From: Lentzea aerocolonigenes
Lineage (GTDB): Bacteria > Actinomycetota > Actinomycetes > Mycobacteriales > Pseudonocardiaceae
Assembly: GCF_000955955.1 (NCBI RefSeq)
Contig: NZ_JYJG01000071.1
Span: 1-64,000, forward strand
Length of the DNA: 64,000 bases
Reading direction: 5' to 3'
Of the stretch, positions 1-8,839 are shown one piece after another. The translations under genes were made by a program, and so were the position numbers. The notes below the pieces were generated by a model, which was not told the DNA's origin, did no database searches, and saw only the letters and a program-made list of their open reading frames with translations. Positions within the stretch are counted from its first letter, which is position 1. Each line of letters opens with the position of its first letter.

Positions 1-137
1 CCAGCAAGATCAGGATGGAAAAGGCTCACCACCAACTCAAGATCAAGAGGCACTTTTCTACTACCAACTGCGTGAGTTATCCACAGAAGAGCGAGGGAGC
101 CGTCCAAGAGCGCTGGTGCTGGGTCAGTCTCTGTCTC

Positions 138-1046
138 ATGGATGAGTGGATCGACGACGTCATCGAGCACGACGGATTGATCCTGCGTGAGCGAGCGCTG
201 TGCCAAGGCGTGGATCCTGACCAGATCATGAAGGCGCTGCGGACAGGCCGGATCCGCCGGGTGCAGCGTTGCGTGTACGTGCGCCGAGGGACGGAGGCGG
301 CTCCGTTGGCGTTGGCCAGGGCAGCGGTGCTGAGTTCCGGAGTGGCTGATGCCGTCGCCAGTCACCAGACCGCTGCGCGGGTCCACGCGATAGCCGTACC
401 TGACGGGCGATGGCCGGAACACATCACGGTCGCACGTAACGAGCGGCGTATCCGCAGGCGAGAGTTGATCTGTCATGGCCGAGCTCTCGCACAGGGTGAC
501 GTTGAACTTCGTGATGACGTGCCCGTCACCACCGCAGTTCGTTCGTTGCTCGACATGTCGGCTGAGGTGCCCAGGCTCAATGCTGTATGGGCGATTGACG
601 ACGCTGTCCGTCGAGGAGTCGTCTCCGCACGTCAGATCGCCATGTCGTTGGCCACTCGTCCTGGAGGCAGAGGTGACGGTGTGATCAAGCTGCGGGTCGC
701 GGAGTCAGACGGGCAGGCTGAGTCCATCCTGGAAACAGCTGGCAGGCTTGCTCTGAAGGATGCAGGAGTCGAGCTGCCAACCGCTCAGCACGAGGTTTTC
801 GCGGGTGGTGAACTGGTGGCGCGTCTTGACGCCGCCTATCCAGAACGTCAACTCGGTCTCGAGTTCGACGGTGCCGCAGTGCATGAGGCCCCTCGCGCGG
901 TGTATCGAGATCGGCAGCGGCAGAACCGCTTGCTGCAGCTCGGCTGGACATTGCTCAGGTTCACGTGGTGGGACGTGGTGCACGATCCGGCCGGGTTCGT
1001 GGCTACGGTTCGGCGAGCCCTTGAGCGTCAGCGAAGTTGGGTGTAG
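138..1046 (+). CDS. AbiEi-like winged-helix plus DUF559/Vsr-like protein
   Basis: A 302-aa protein. The N-terminal ~60 residues look like the winged-helix domain of type IV antitoxins of the AbiEi family (GLILRERAL, then RIRRVQRCVYV). The C-terminal ~90 residues resemble the DUF559/very-short-patch endonuclease fold: LDAAYPERQLGLEFDG, then an Arg-rich helix and GWTLLRFTWWDV. Such proteins are common and often numerous in actinomycetes, where their role is unproven. No partner toxin of the AbiEii type is adjacent, so I do not call a toxin-antitoxin system. The frame stays open upstream to position 15, but the upstream residues look non-coding; ATG at 138 starts the recognisable domain. Confidence 0.7.
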   Translation: MDEWIDDVIEHDGLILRERALCQGVDPDQIMKALRTGRIRRVQRCVYVRRGTEAAPLALARAAVLSSGVADAVASHQTAARVHAIAVPDGRWPEHITVARNERRIRRRELICHGRALAQGDVELRDDVPVTTAVRSLLDMSAEVPRLNAVWAIDDAVRRGVVSARQIAMSLATRPGGRGDGVIKLRVAESDGQAESILETAGRLALKDAGVELPTAQHEVFAGGELVARLDAAYPERQLGLEFDGAAVHEAPRAVYRDRQRQNRLLQLGWTLLRFTWWDVVHDPAGFVATVRRALERQRSWV

Positions 1047-1164
1047 CTGGCGGCGGTTTGATCATGAGTTGGTGGTACTTGCAGACGCCTTGACCGAGCC
1101 TTGTTCGGTGGACACGTTCACTCTGTGGTGGAGGGCTTGAGGCGTTGTGTAGGTTGGCAAACCT

Positions 1165-1782
1165 ATGCGTGGGAACAAGTTCTTCGGTGTGCTCGGCGCG
1201 ATGGCGCTGACGTTGTGCGCGGCCTGCTCTGGTGTGGCGCCGCAGACTCAGGCGCCGCCGCCGCAGATTCCGAAGATCACTCCGCCCACCACGCCTTCGC
1301 GGGTTCCGGTGATGGTGGATCGGCCGTTGCCTGACGACTGCGAGCTCGTGGTGCCCGTTGATGTCATGAACGCGACGCTCGGGCAGGAGTTGCCTGGGGA
1401 GCCTCGGATCATCATCGGGATCAAGGAGCCCTCGATCGGGAAGACCGGGAAGATCGACTGCTACTACGGGATTCCCGAGAAGAAGGGCCTGGACGACGCC
1501 AAGATCGTCATCGGGCTGTCGACCTACACCGATGAGCTGACGGCTCGGACTCGGGTGTCCGAGAGCGTCGAGGCTGAGCGGGGCGACGGGGCGAAGATCA
1601 CCGAGGTCGACGTCGGGAAGCAGAAGGGGACGTTGATCGAGGGGAAGGACGAGCAACTCCTCATCGGGTCTCTCGGGAAGTCGACGTTCGTGGTGCGCAA
1701 CCGGAACAACTTCCTCCCGCAGGCTCGGTTGATGGCGGTTCTGCCGGTACTCGCCCAGCAGTGCATGACGCCGCCGGTCTAG
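1165..1782 (+). CDS. Secreted lipoprotein, DUF3558-like
   Basis: A 205-aa protein with a lipoprotein signal peptide: a basic start, a hydrophobic core and a lipobox at LCAAC, so the mature protein would be lipid-anchored outside the membrane. A Pro-rich linker (~25-45) follows. The body has the paired cysteines (DCELVV, KIDCYYG) and a final Cys near the C terminus typical of DUF3558-like actinobacterial lipoproteins. Function unknown. A TAGGTT box lies 9 nt upstream of the ATG. coaE follows after 10 bp, but coaE has its own -10 box overlapping this stop codon. Confidence 0.7.
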   Translation: MRGNKFFGVLGAMALTLCAACSGVAPQTQAPPPQIPKITPPTTPSRVPVMVDRPLPDDCELVVPVDVMNATLGQELPGEPRIIIGIKEPSIGKTGKIDCYYGIPEKKGLDDAKIVIGLSTYTDELTARTRVSESVEAERGDGAKITEVDVGKQKGTLIEGKDEQLLIGSLGKSTFVVRNRNNFLPQARLMAVLPVLAQQCMTPPV

Positions 1783-1792
1783 CCTGTGCGGC

Positions 1793-2941
1793 ATGCTCAG
1801 GGTGGGGTTGACCGGGGGAATCGGGTCCGGGAAGTCGACGATCGCGCGGCTGTTGGCCGGGAACGGCGCGGTTGTGATCGATGCGGACAAGCTCGCGCGT
1901 GAGGTGCTGGAGCCTGGGACTGACGGGCTCAAGGAGGTCGTGAAGGCGTTCGGTGAGGACGTGCTGAACGGCGACGGCACGTTGAACCGGGCTGCGTTGG
2001 CGGGCAAGGCGTTTGCTTCTGAGGAGGCTCGGCAGACGCTCAACGGGATCACGCATCCGCGCATCGGGGCGTTGACCGGGCAGCGGATGGCCGAGGCGCC
2101 TGAGGACGCCATCGTCGTGCACGACATCCCCCTGCTGGTGGAGCGGGACATGGCGGCGGCGTACCACCTGGTGATCGTCGTGTACGCGGATGCCGAGACG
2201 CGGCTGGGGCGGTTGGTGAGCAGTCGCGGGATGGATCGGCAGGACGCCGAGAACCGGATTGCCGCGCAGGCCACGGACGAGCAGCGGCGTGCGGTGGCGG
2301 ACGTGTGGCTGGACAACTCCGGGGAGGTTCCGGACGTCACCGGGTTGTGGGATCGGCTGGTGGGGTTCGAGAAGAACGTGCGGACGCAGTCGTACGCGTC
2401 CGGCTCGCCGATCGTCGTGCCGTACGACGGAAGGTGGCCCGCTCAGGCTCGGAGGGTGGCGCGGCGGATCAGCTTGGCGGCCGGTGGGCGGTACGTCGAG
2501 CACATCGGGTCGACCGCGGTGCCGGGGCTCGCGGCCAAGGACGTGCTGGACTTCCAGCTCGCCGTCGAGGACATGGAGACCGCCGACTCGTTGCGGGACA
2601 CGTTGGGGCAGGCGGGTTTTCCGTACGTGGGGCCGTACGTGGACACGCCGCGCGGTGAAGGCGACTGGAGCAAGCGGCTGCACGCCGGGGCCGATCCCGG
2701 GCGGCGGGTGAACCTGCACCTGCGGGTCGAAGGTGCGGCCAACTGGCGGTGGGCGGTTGATTTCCGGGACTGGCTGCGGCACGACGCGGCGGCTCGCGAG
2801 GAGTACGCGGAGCTGAAACTGAAGCTGTCCCAACGGTTCGCGGCCGACTCCGGAGCCTTTGCCTACGGTGAGGCGAAGGAGCCCTGGATGGAGACGGCCG
2901 TCGCGCGGGTGGAGGCCTACAGGGGCGGCCAGGAGTCGTAG
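1793..2941 (+). CDS. coaE: Dephospho-CoA kinase fused to GrpB/UPF0157 domain
   Basis: Catalyses the last step of coenzyme A synthesis, ATP-dependent phosphorylation of dephospho-CoA. Residues 1-~200 are the kinase: P-loop GGIGSGKST (8-16), VIDADKLAREVL, and the lid segment GRLVSSRGM. Residues ~200-382 form a GrpB/UPF0157 domain (VPYDGRWP, HIGSTAVPGLAAKDVLD), a nucleotidyltransferase-like fold of unknown activity. The two-domain architecture (382 aa) is known from Mycobacterium CoaE, so it is not a local accident. A TAGCCT box ends 7 nt before the ATG, suggesting leaderless transcription independent of the lipoprotein gene. The 3' end overlaps the convergent DUF402-like gene by 25 bp. Confidence 0.95.
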   Translation: MLRVGLTGGIGSGKSTIARLLAGNGAVVIDADKLAREVLEPGTDGLKEVVKAFGEDVLNGDGTLNRAALAGKAFASEEARQTLNGITHPRIGALTGQRMAEAPEDAIVVHDIPLLVERDMAAAYHLVIVVYADAETRLGRLVSSRGMDRQDAENRIAAQATDEQRRAVADVWLDNSGEVPDVTGLWDRLVGFEKNVRTQSYASGSPIVVPYDGRWPAQARRVARRISLAAGGRYVEHIGSTAVPGLAAKDVLDFQLAVEDMETADSLRDTLGQAGFPYVGPYVDTPRGEGDWSKRLHAGADPGRRVNLHLRVEGAANWRWAVDFRDWLRHDAAAREEYAELKLKLSQRFAADSGAFAYGEAKEPWMETAVARVEAYRGGQES

Positions 2942-3435
2942 ATGCCCTGCCACGTCAGCCACGACGTGAGGTTGTGGTTGACGTTGCTGAGCTCTTCGAG
3001 GGTGCGGTGGATCGTGCGCAGGGCCTGGTCGGCGTCGCCGGGGCGCAGCACTCGGCCCGCGACGGCGGCGGCGAACTCCTCGTTGCGGACGATGCGCGGG
3101 GTCGTGCCGCCGGGAACTGCCAGGCCCAGCAACAGGTCCGTGGTCTGCCAGTGGCGGTGGTCGCGCTCCACGCGGACGGCTGAGAGCACGCTCGGGCCGC
3201 TGCGGGAGTGGCGTGAGCGGGCGCGGTAGGTCGTGAGGCGCAGGCCCAGTTCGGGCAGCAGCCAGGTGACCTCGGCGTCCGAGAACGGGTCTTCCGGGGT
3301 GGGGTGCTCGATTCGCAGACCCCACCGTTCGACGTCGCACGAACTGAGAGTTCGTGAACCACCGGACGAATAGGTTCGCACGCCCGAAATGGTGTCGACG
3401 ACGTCTACCAGCTGAGGTGTAGTGACCGCTCCCAC
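2917..3435 (-). CDS. DUF402-like protein (first of two tandem paralogues)
   Basis: A protein of about 172 aa. The central part (AVRVERDHRHWQTTDLLLGL, then ..VRNEEFAAAVAGRVL) parallels the neighbour at 3524-4069 (WKTTDLYLDL.., LDTDELIAAVQHKLI). Both fit the DUF402/FomD-type beta-barrel family, some members of which are phosphatases or nucleases acting on nucleoside di/triphosphates. The family's metal-binding Asp/Glu residues are only partly recognisable here, so activity is uncertain. GTG at 3435 lies 8 nt after a TACGCT box (leaderless); a TTG at 3453 is an alternative start. Confidence 0.6.
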   Translation of the reverse strand: MGAVTTPQLVDVVDTISGVRTYSSGGSRTLSSCDVERWGLRIEHPTPEDPFSDAEVTWLLPELGLRLTTYRARSRHSRSGPSVLSAVRVERDHRHWQTTDLLLGLAVPGGTTPRIVRNEEFAAAVAGRVLRPGDADQALRTIHRTLEELSNVNHNLTSWLTWQGIYDSWPPL

Positions 3436-3523
3436 GCCGCCGAGCGTAGTCAAATAAGTGCGCCCAGTTACACGCCGGGTCGATTTGTTACGTCACGGTC
3501 AGATGACGACCACACTCTGTGTA

Positions 3524-4069
3524 TCAACGCCAGGTGGTGGGACAACCCGAAGAGGTGAGCCACCTGACCACATCGTGACCGTGCGCTGAAATTCCCGACA
3601 CCGCTGAGTAGGTGGTTTCCAGCGCCCATTGCGCGCGTTCCGGGGTGATCAACTTGTGCTGAACTGCGGCGATCAGTTCGTCCGTGTCCAGAACAGTCAC
3701 GCTGTGACCCGTTCGGACGATCAGATCGAGGTACAGATCGGTCGTTTTCCAGACGGTGCCGATCGCGTTGATCTCCACGACGTCCACGTAGAAGTCGAAG
3801 TCGATCAGGTGACCTGGGTGCCAGGACTGCCGGGTGACCCGGATGTTGAGCTTGGGCAGGAACCAGCTCTCGAAGTGGCTGATCTTCGGGTGCCCGGCGA
3901 GCGGCCGGAACATGTAGAGGCCGGTCGGCGTGAGGCGGTACTCGTCGACGCTCCTCAACTGTCCCTTGGGATCGGTGTTGCTCTTGGCGTCCAGGTCGAA
4001 GTACTCGATCTTCGGCGGATGGATGTGTGCCACGTCCGCGATACTGCCATCGTTCGGCGCTGCGGCCAC
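3524..4069 (-). CDS. DUF402 domain protein (second tandem paralogue)
   Basis: A 181-aa protein with a DUF402-type core: HPGHLIDFDFYVDVVEI, VWKTTDLYLDLIV and a helical end (DELIAAVQHKLI). This copy keeps more acidic residues in the barrel (DFDFYVD, DLYLDL) than its neighbour, so it is the likelier active enzyme. It is divergent from the DUF5685 gene with only 14 bp between the stated starts. GTG at 4069 gives the longest frame. A downstream GTG at 4033 follows a CAGTAT box by 7 nt and could be the true leaderless start. Confidence 0.65.
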   Translation of the reverse strand: MAAAPNDGSIADVAHIHPPKIEYFDLDAKSNTDPKGQLRSVDEYRLTPTGLYMFRPLAGHPKISHFESWFLPKLNIRVTRQSWHPGHLIDFDFYVDVVEINAIGTVWKTTDLYLDLIVRTGHSVTVLDTDELIAAVQHKLITPERAQWALETTYSAVSGISAHGHDVVRWLTSSGCPTTWR

Positions 4070-4083
4070 TTAGGATGCCGCGC

Positions 4084-5214
4084 ATGTTCGGGATCATCCG
4101 CCCCTGCCGCAACAGAATGGGCGCTGAGCTGCGGTCCGCGTGGCTCGCGCACCTGTGCGGGATGTGCCTGTCGTTGCGCGACGAGCACGGTCATCTCTCC
4201 CGGCTCGTCACCAACTACGACGGGCTGTTGATCTCGGCGGCGGTCGAGGCGCAGTCGGTCGTGTCGAGGCGGACCGCGGGACCGTGTGCGTTGCGGGGTA
4301 TGAAGTCCGCGGACGTGGCCATCGGTGATGGGGCTCGGCTGGCGGCTTCGGTCTCGCTGGTGCTGGCGTCGTTGAAGATCCACGACCACGTGGACGACGG
4401 GGACGGGCTCGCCGGCAAGGTCGGCTGGGCGGGACGGGTGGTGGCGCAGCGCTGGGCTGCCAAGGGCCTGGGAACGGCTTCCGACCTGGGGTTCGACGCG
4501 TCGCTGATGATCGACACGGTGCGACGGCAGCCCGAGGTGGAGCGCGCGGCCGGGCTCGGGAGCTCGGTGCTGCTGGTGACCGAGCCTACGGAGACGGCGA
4601 CCGGGTTCGCCGTCGCGCAGACGGCGTTCATCGCCGGAAGGCCTCAGAACGCCGAACCGTTGCGCGAGGTGGGACGGCTGTTCGGGCGGGTCGCGCACCT
4701 GATCGATGCCGCGGAGGACCTGGAGGAGGACCGCGCGTCGGGTGCGTGGAATCCGTTGCTGGTCACCGGAACGTCGGTCGAGGAGGCGCATCGGCTGTGC
4801 CTGGACGCGGTGACGGGCATCCGGCTGGCGTTGAAGGACGTGGAGTTCACCGACTCACGGCTCGTGCACAGGTTATTGGTGCACGAGCTGGAGGAGTCGG
4901 TCGTCCGGGTGTTCGGCCGACGGGACCGGCACGACGACGGCAGGCGCACGCCGGTGGATCCCGGCAGCGGGCCGTGGGCGTACCCGAGGCTGACCCACGA
5001 CCCGCGGCCGCGCGGGTTCCTGGAGGGCTGCGGTGCGTTCCTCTACATGTGCGGGACGTGCCAGTTCTGCTGCCGGGACCCGTACCCCGGCCCGTGGAGC
5101 GACAAGTGGCGCAACTCGTGCGACTGCGACTGCACCGGCAGCAACTGCGACGGCAGCCACGGCAGCGGCCCCGGCTGTGACTGCTGCGACTGCGGCTGCT
5201 GCCCGTGCGACTAG
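4084..5214 (+). CDS. DUF5685 family protein with Cys-rich tail
   Basis: A 376-aa protein beginning MFGIIRPC with CGMC at 25-28 and a NYDGLLIS segment, the signature of DUF5685 proteins (Firmicutes members begin MFGY..P and carry YCGLCKALG). Two acidic motifs follow, HDHVDDGD and HLIDAAEDLEED, in an all-helical context resembling the paired Asp-rich motifs of isoprenyl/phytoene synthase folds; that resemblance is my inference. The last ~62 residues contain 16 cysteines in CxC/CC clusters, consistent with metal or cluster binding. ATG at 4084 lies 7 nt after TAGGAT, so the mRNA is probably leaderless. Function unknown. Confidence 0.8.
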   Translation: MFGIIRPCRNRMGAELRSAWLAHLCGMCLSLRDEHGHLSRLVTNYDGLLISAAVEAQSVVSRRTAGPCALRGMKSADVAIGDGARLAASVSLVLASLKIHDHVDDGDGLAGKVGWAGRVVAQRWAAKGLGTASDLGFDASLMIDTVRRQPEVERAAGLGSSVLLVTEPTETATGFAVAQTAFIAGRPQNAEPLREVGRLFGRVAHLIDAAEDLEEDRASGAWNPLLVTGTSVEEAHRLCLDAVTGIRLALKDVEFTDSRLVHRLLVHELEESVVRVFGRRDRHDDGRRTPVDPGSGPWAYPRLTHDPRPRGFLEGCGAFLYMCGTCQFCCRDPYPGPWSDKWRNSCDCDCTGSNCDGSHGSGPGCDCCDCGCCPCD

Positions 5215-5239
5215 GCCTCTGACCAGGGCCGATCTGAAA

Positions 5240-5268
5240 TTGTCAGACCCCCGGCGTAACGTGGCGCC
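5240..5268 (+). promoter_or_regulatory. RecA_NDp/PafBC-type DNA-damage promoter of uvrB
   Basis: TTGTCAG at 5240-5246, a 10-nt spacer, and TAACGT at 5257-5262, followed 6 nt later by the GTG of uvrB. This matches the mycobacterial LexA-independent damage promoter (tTGTCRGtg-N8-TAnnnT) exactly in sequence and spacing. In mycobacteria such promoters are activated by PafBC. The position of the -10 box predicts that transcription starts at or next to the start codon. Confidence 0.75.
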
Positions 5269-7431
5269 GTGGCTTTCGCAACCGAGCTCCCGCCAGAGGA
5301 GAGCACCGTCAAGGCGCACTCCGAGCACCGTCCCGTCGGCGACATCGTCCGGTCCGACGGGCAGTTCCGCGTGGTCAGCGAGTACCAGCCGGCCGGCGAC
5401 CAGCCCGCGGCCATCGACGACCTGGAACGCCGCGTCCGCACCGGCGAGCGCGACGTGGTGCTGCTCGGCGCCACCGGTACCGGCAAGTCGGCCACCACGG
5501 CGTGGCTGGTCGAACGGCTGCAGCGCCCCACCCTGGTCATGGCGCCGAACAAGACGCTGGCCGCCCAGCTGGCCAACGAGCTGAAGGAGCTCTTCCCGCA
5601 CAACGCGGTGGAGTACTTCGTCAGCTACTACGACTACTACCAGCCAGAGGCGTACATCCCGCAGACGGACACGTACATCGAGAAGGACTCCTCGATCAAC
5701 GAGGACGTCGAGCGGCTGAGGCACTCCGCCACCATGTCGCTGCTGACCCGGCGCGACGTCATCGTGGTCGCCTCGGTGTCGTGCATCTACGGCCTGGGCA
5801 CGCCCCAGTCGTACCTCGACCGCTCGATCCGGCTCGAGACCGGTGTGGAGGTCGACCGCGACGCGTTCCTGCGCCTGCTGGTCGACGTGCAGTACACCCG
5901 CAACGACATGTCGTTCACCCGCGGCTCGTTCCGCGTGCGGGGCGACACGGTCGAGATCATCCCGTCCTACGAGGAGCTCGCCGTCCGCGTCGAGTTCTTC
6001 GGCGACGAGATCGACAAGCTCTACTACCTCCACCCGCTGACCGGCGACATCGTCCGCGAGGTGAACGACCTCCGGATCTTCCCGGCCACCCACTACGTCG
6101 CGGGCCCGGAGCGCATGGAGCGCGCGATCCGCGACATCGAGGCCGAGCTGGAGACGACGCTCGCCCAGATGGAGCGCCAGGGCAAGCTCCTCGAAGCCCA
6201 GCGCCTGCGCATGCGCACGTCCTACGACATCGAGATGATGCGCCAGGTCGGCTTCTGCAACGGCATCGAGAACTACTCGCGCCACATCGACGGCCGTGGC
6301 GCCGGCACCGCCCCCGCCACGCTGCTCGACTACTTCCCCGACGACTTCCTGATGGTCATCGACGAGTCGCACGTGACGGTGCCGCAGATCGGCGGCATGT
6401 ACGAGGGCGACGCCTCCCGCAAGCGCAACCTGGTCGAGCACGGCTTCCGCCTGCCCTCCGCGTTGGACAACAGGCCGTTGACGTGGGAGGAGTTCGCCGA
6501 CCGGATCGGGCAGGTCGTCTACCTGTCCGCGACGCCAGGGCCGTACGAGCTGGGGCAGTCCGGTGGCGAGTTCGTCGAGCAGGTGATCCGGCCGACCGGT
6601 CTGGTGGACCCGGAGATCGTCGTGAAGCCGACCGAGGGCCAGATCGACGACCTGGTGCACTCGATCCGCGAACGGGCGGAGCGGGACGAGCGCGTCCTCG
6701 TCACGACGCTGACGAAGAAGATGGCGGAAGACCTCACGGACTACCTGCTGGAGCTGGGCATCCGGGTCCGGTACCTGCACTCCGAGGTCGACACGCTGCG
6801 CCGCGTGGAGTTGTTGCGCCAGTTGCGTCTTGGCGAGTTCGACGTGCTGATCGGCATCAACCTGCTGCGGGAGGGCCTGGACCTGCCAGAGGTGTCGTTG
6901 GTGGCGATCCTCGACGCGGACAAGGAAGGGTTCCTGCGGTCCGGGACGTCGCTGGTGCAGACGATCGGTCGCGCGGCCCGCAACGTGTCGGGCGAGGTCC
7001 ACATGTACGCGGACCGGATCACCGACTCGATGCGGCACGCGATCGACGAGACGAACCGGCGGCGGGAGAAGCAGGTCGCGTACAACGAGGAACGCGGGAT
7101 CGATCCGCAGCCGCTGCGGAAGAAGATCACCGACATCCTGGAGGCGGTGTACTCCGAGATCGAGGACGAGGTTCCGGTCGGTGGCTCCGGGCGGAACCAG
7201 TCCCGGGGCAAGCGCGCCACCGGGGAGGGTGGTCGCTCTTCCGGCGTGGTGGCGTCTCATGAGCGGGCCGGGATGGCTCGGTCGGAGCTGGCCGATCTGG
7301 TGCAGTCGCTGACCGACCAGATGATGAACGCGGCGCGGGACCTGCAGTTCGAGCTGGCTGCCCGGTTGCGCGACGAGATCCAGGACCTGAAGAAGGAGCT
7401 CCGGGGGATGGACGCCGCCGGGGTGAAGTAG
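5269..7431 (+). CDS. uvrB: Excinuclease ABC subunit UvrB
   Basis: The damage-verifying helicase-like subunit of nucleotide excision repair, loading with UvrA and recruiting UvrC. 720 aa, close to the family norm. Visible features: Walker A GATGTGKS, the beta-hairpin region [27 protein letters not shown], helicase motif QTIGRAARN, and a C-terminal UVR coiled coil ([20 protein letters not shown]) that binds UvrC. A short N-terminal extension precedes the conserved [13 protein letters not shown]. The GTG start at 5269 is fixed by the -10 box 6 nt upstream. A strong terminator follows. Expected to be DNA-damage inducible. Confidence 0.98.
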   Translation: MAFATELPPEESTVKAHSEHRPVGDIVRSDGQFRVVSEYQPAGDQPAAIDDLERRVRTGERDVVLLGATGTGKSATTAWLVERLQRPTLVMAPNKTLAAQLANELKELFPHNAVEYFVSYYDYYQPEAYIPQTDTYIEKDSSINEDVERLRHSATMSLLTRRDVIVVASVSCIYGLGTPQSYLDRSIRLETGVEVDRDAFLRLLVDVQYTRNDMSFTRGSFRVRGDTVEIIPSYEELAVRVEFFGDEIDKLYYLHPLTGDIVREVNDLRIFPATHYVAGPERMERAIRDIEAELETTLAQMERQGKLLEAQRLRMRTSYDIEMMRQVGFCNGIENYSRHIDGRGAGTAPATLLDYFPDDFLMVIDESHVTVPQIGGMYEGDASRKRNLVEHGFRLPSALDNRPLTWEEFADRIGQVVYLSATPGPYELGQSGGEFVEQVIRPTGLVDPEIVVKPTEGQIDDLVHSIRERAERDERVLVTTLTKKMAEDLTDYLLELGIRVRYLHSEVDTLRRVELLRQLRLGEFDVLIGINLLREGLDLPEVSLVAILDADKEGFLRSGTSLVQTIGRAARNVSGEVHMYADRITDSMRHAIDETNRRREKQVAYNEERGIDPQPLRKKITDILEAVYSEIEDEVPVGGSGRNQSRGKRATGEGGRSSGVVASHERAGMARSELADLVQSLTDQMMNAARDLQFELAARLRDEIQDLKKELRGMDAAGVK

Positions 7432-7437
7432 CGGCCG

Positions 7438-7470
7438 GCGCGCGTGCTCACCGGAAGCGGGCACGCGCGC
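7438..7470 (+). terminator. Rho-independent-type terminator after uvrB
   Basis: GCGCGCGTGC at 7438-7447 and GCACGCGCGC at 7461-7470 form a perfect 10-bp stem with a 13-nt loop, 7 bp past the uvrB stop. No T-run follows, as is usual in high-GC actinomycetes. It may also stop transcription of the remnant on the other strand. Confidence 0.7.
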
Positions 7471-7493
7471 TTGGCTGGATGGGGCTGGTCCGG

Positions 7494-7683
7494 TCAGAAG
7501 TCGCCGGTGTGCTTGAAGATCCAGCGCTGGTTGGTCTGGGCTTCGTCGCCGATCAGGTACCAGGGTTGTACTGGAGCGCTGTTGGACCCGGTCGTGCCGA
7601 CGTTGGCGACCTTCGCCGCGTGGCCCAGGTCCGCGCGTCGAGGCAGCGGCCACCGGCGAGGTTGATCAGTTGGCGGTCCGGCC
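7494..7683 (-). pseudogene. Remnant of a ricin-B-type lectin domain, frameshifted
   Basis: On the minus strand one frame reads LINLAGGRCLDAR, the start of a ricin-type beta-trefoil repeat. A second frame, reached by a single-base shift, reads APVQPW.. and NQRWIFKHTGDF before a stop at 7494, which matches the QxW ending of such repeats. Together they look like the last ~60 residues of a secreted lectin/glycosidase gene whose 5' part is missing. No start codon or ribosome site is recognisable, so it is probably dead. An assembly or sequencing frameshift could not restore the missing upstream part. Confidence 0.5.
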
Positions 7684-7795
7684 GGCGCGGCCCGCTCAAG
7701 GCAGTCTCTTTCAGTCGTGGGCGAACGCGCGGTCTGTCTCCGGGCATGCTCGCTAGGTTTGATCGGCTCGCTTCAACCACTTGCCTGGGGGAACA

Positions 7796-8701
7796 GTGCG
7801 ATGTATCGCGGCCAGTCCTGCACTGGCACGGCTGGAATGGATTCTTGACGGCCTGGACGGGAAACCCGGTTGGGGGGCCGACGCGTCCACCGTGTTCGCG
7901 GCCGCGTTCGCCGCTGTCGTCACGCCCGAGAGGTACGTCGAGGTCACCCGCGGTCGAGCGGCCAACTACGCTCCGGTCGTCGTGGTCGGGCTCGACGTCG
8001 GCGAGACCACCGCGCGGGCACGGATCCGCCGTCACGACGGCACCGTTGATGTCGTCACCTGCGTCGTCGAGACCGCACGGCCGCATCGAATTGCCACCAC
8101 GTGGGTTGTCGGACTGGTGCCGACCGATCTGACACCGAGGTTGCCCGCCGATTTCACCGACTACGACCTGCCTTCCGTCGCCACGGACGCTCGGCTGGTC
8201 GTGTTCTCCGGTATGCCCGGCAGCGGGAAGAGCACCCTGGCCGACGCCGCGGGCGCCGAACTGGGGATCCCTGTCTTCGCCACCGACTGGCTGCTCGGCG
8301 CGCTGACTCCGTTCGGCGGTCGCCATTTCGAAGAGCCAATGGCCATGGCCGAGGAGATGCTGACCACGCTCGCTCTGCGGCAGCTCGTCGCCGGACAGTC
8401 CGTCATCCTCGATCATCCGACCGAACTGGTGGCGACCAGGGATCGCTGGCGTGGCCTGGCGCGCCGGGCCGGTGCCGAGTTCCGCGTGGTCGTGTGCCAG
8501 TGCTCCGACCCGGAAGTCCACCGTGCCAGGCTCGAAGGTCGCAGTCGCGGAATCCCCGGCTGGCACGACGCCGGCGACTGGTCCGACGTGCAGCAGCGAC
8601 TGGCACGCTTTCCCTCCTGGCACGGGGAGGCGCTCTCAGTGGACACCGCTCAACCACGTGAGCAGGCCCTTGCCGCGGTCATGCGGCACATCACCGCCTG
8701 A
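7796..8701 (+). CDS. P-loop kinase (AAA_33/zeta-toxin-like) with unusual N-terminal domain
   Basis: A 301-aa protein. The C-terminal half is a small-molecule-kinase P-loop domain: GMPGSGKST (~139-147), ATDWLLGAL, DHPTELVATRDRWR and a lid-like Arg-rich segment; the substrate is unknown. The N-terminal ~120 residues (AALARLEWILDGL-like start, FAAAFAAVVTPERYVEV) resemble the N-terminal domain of ORF12/Cpe-type serine hydrolases, here without any hydrolase; I hold this weakly. GTG at 7796 is preceded by GGGGGA. A TAGGTT -10-like box lies 35 nt upstream, giving a leadered mRNA. Not an operon with its neighbours. Confidence 0.65.
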   Translation: MRCIAASPALARLEWILDGLDGKPGWGADASTVFAAAFAAVVTPERYVEVTRGRAANYAPVVVVGLDVGETTARARIRRHDGTVDVVTCVVETARPHRIATTWVVGLVPTDLTPRLPADFTDYDLPSVATDARLVVFSGMPGSGKSTLADAAGAELGIPVFATDWLLGALTPFGGRHFEEPMAMAEEMLTTLALRQLVAGQSVILDHPTELVATRDRWRGLARRAGAEFRVVVCQCSDPEVHRARLEGRSRGIPGWHDAGDWSDVQQRLARFPSWHGEALSVDTAQPREQALAAVMRHITA

Positions 8702-8839
8702 CGGCCTCCGGGCAGGCGACAATCGACCTGAGCGTGCGCTGCTCCTGATGGCGCTTGACGGAAAACGTTTTCCCAGCCAGTGTCGATCTCGCGCACTCGC
8801 CGCTGCGCTACCGGAATCGGTTGGTGGCGGGAGGCTTTC

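Noticed and set aside
4873..7653. 926-codon minus-strand frame across uvrB
   Set aside because: UvrB motifs on the plus strand are unambiguous; the antisense product has no domain and crosses the uvrB terminator.
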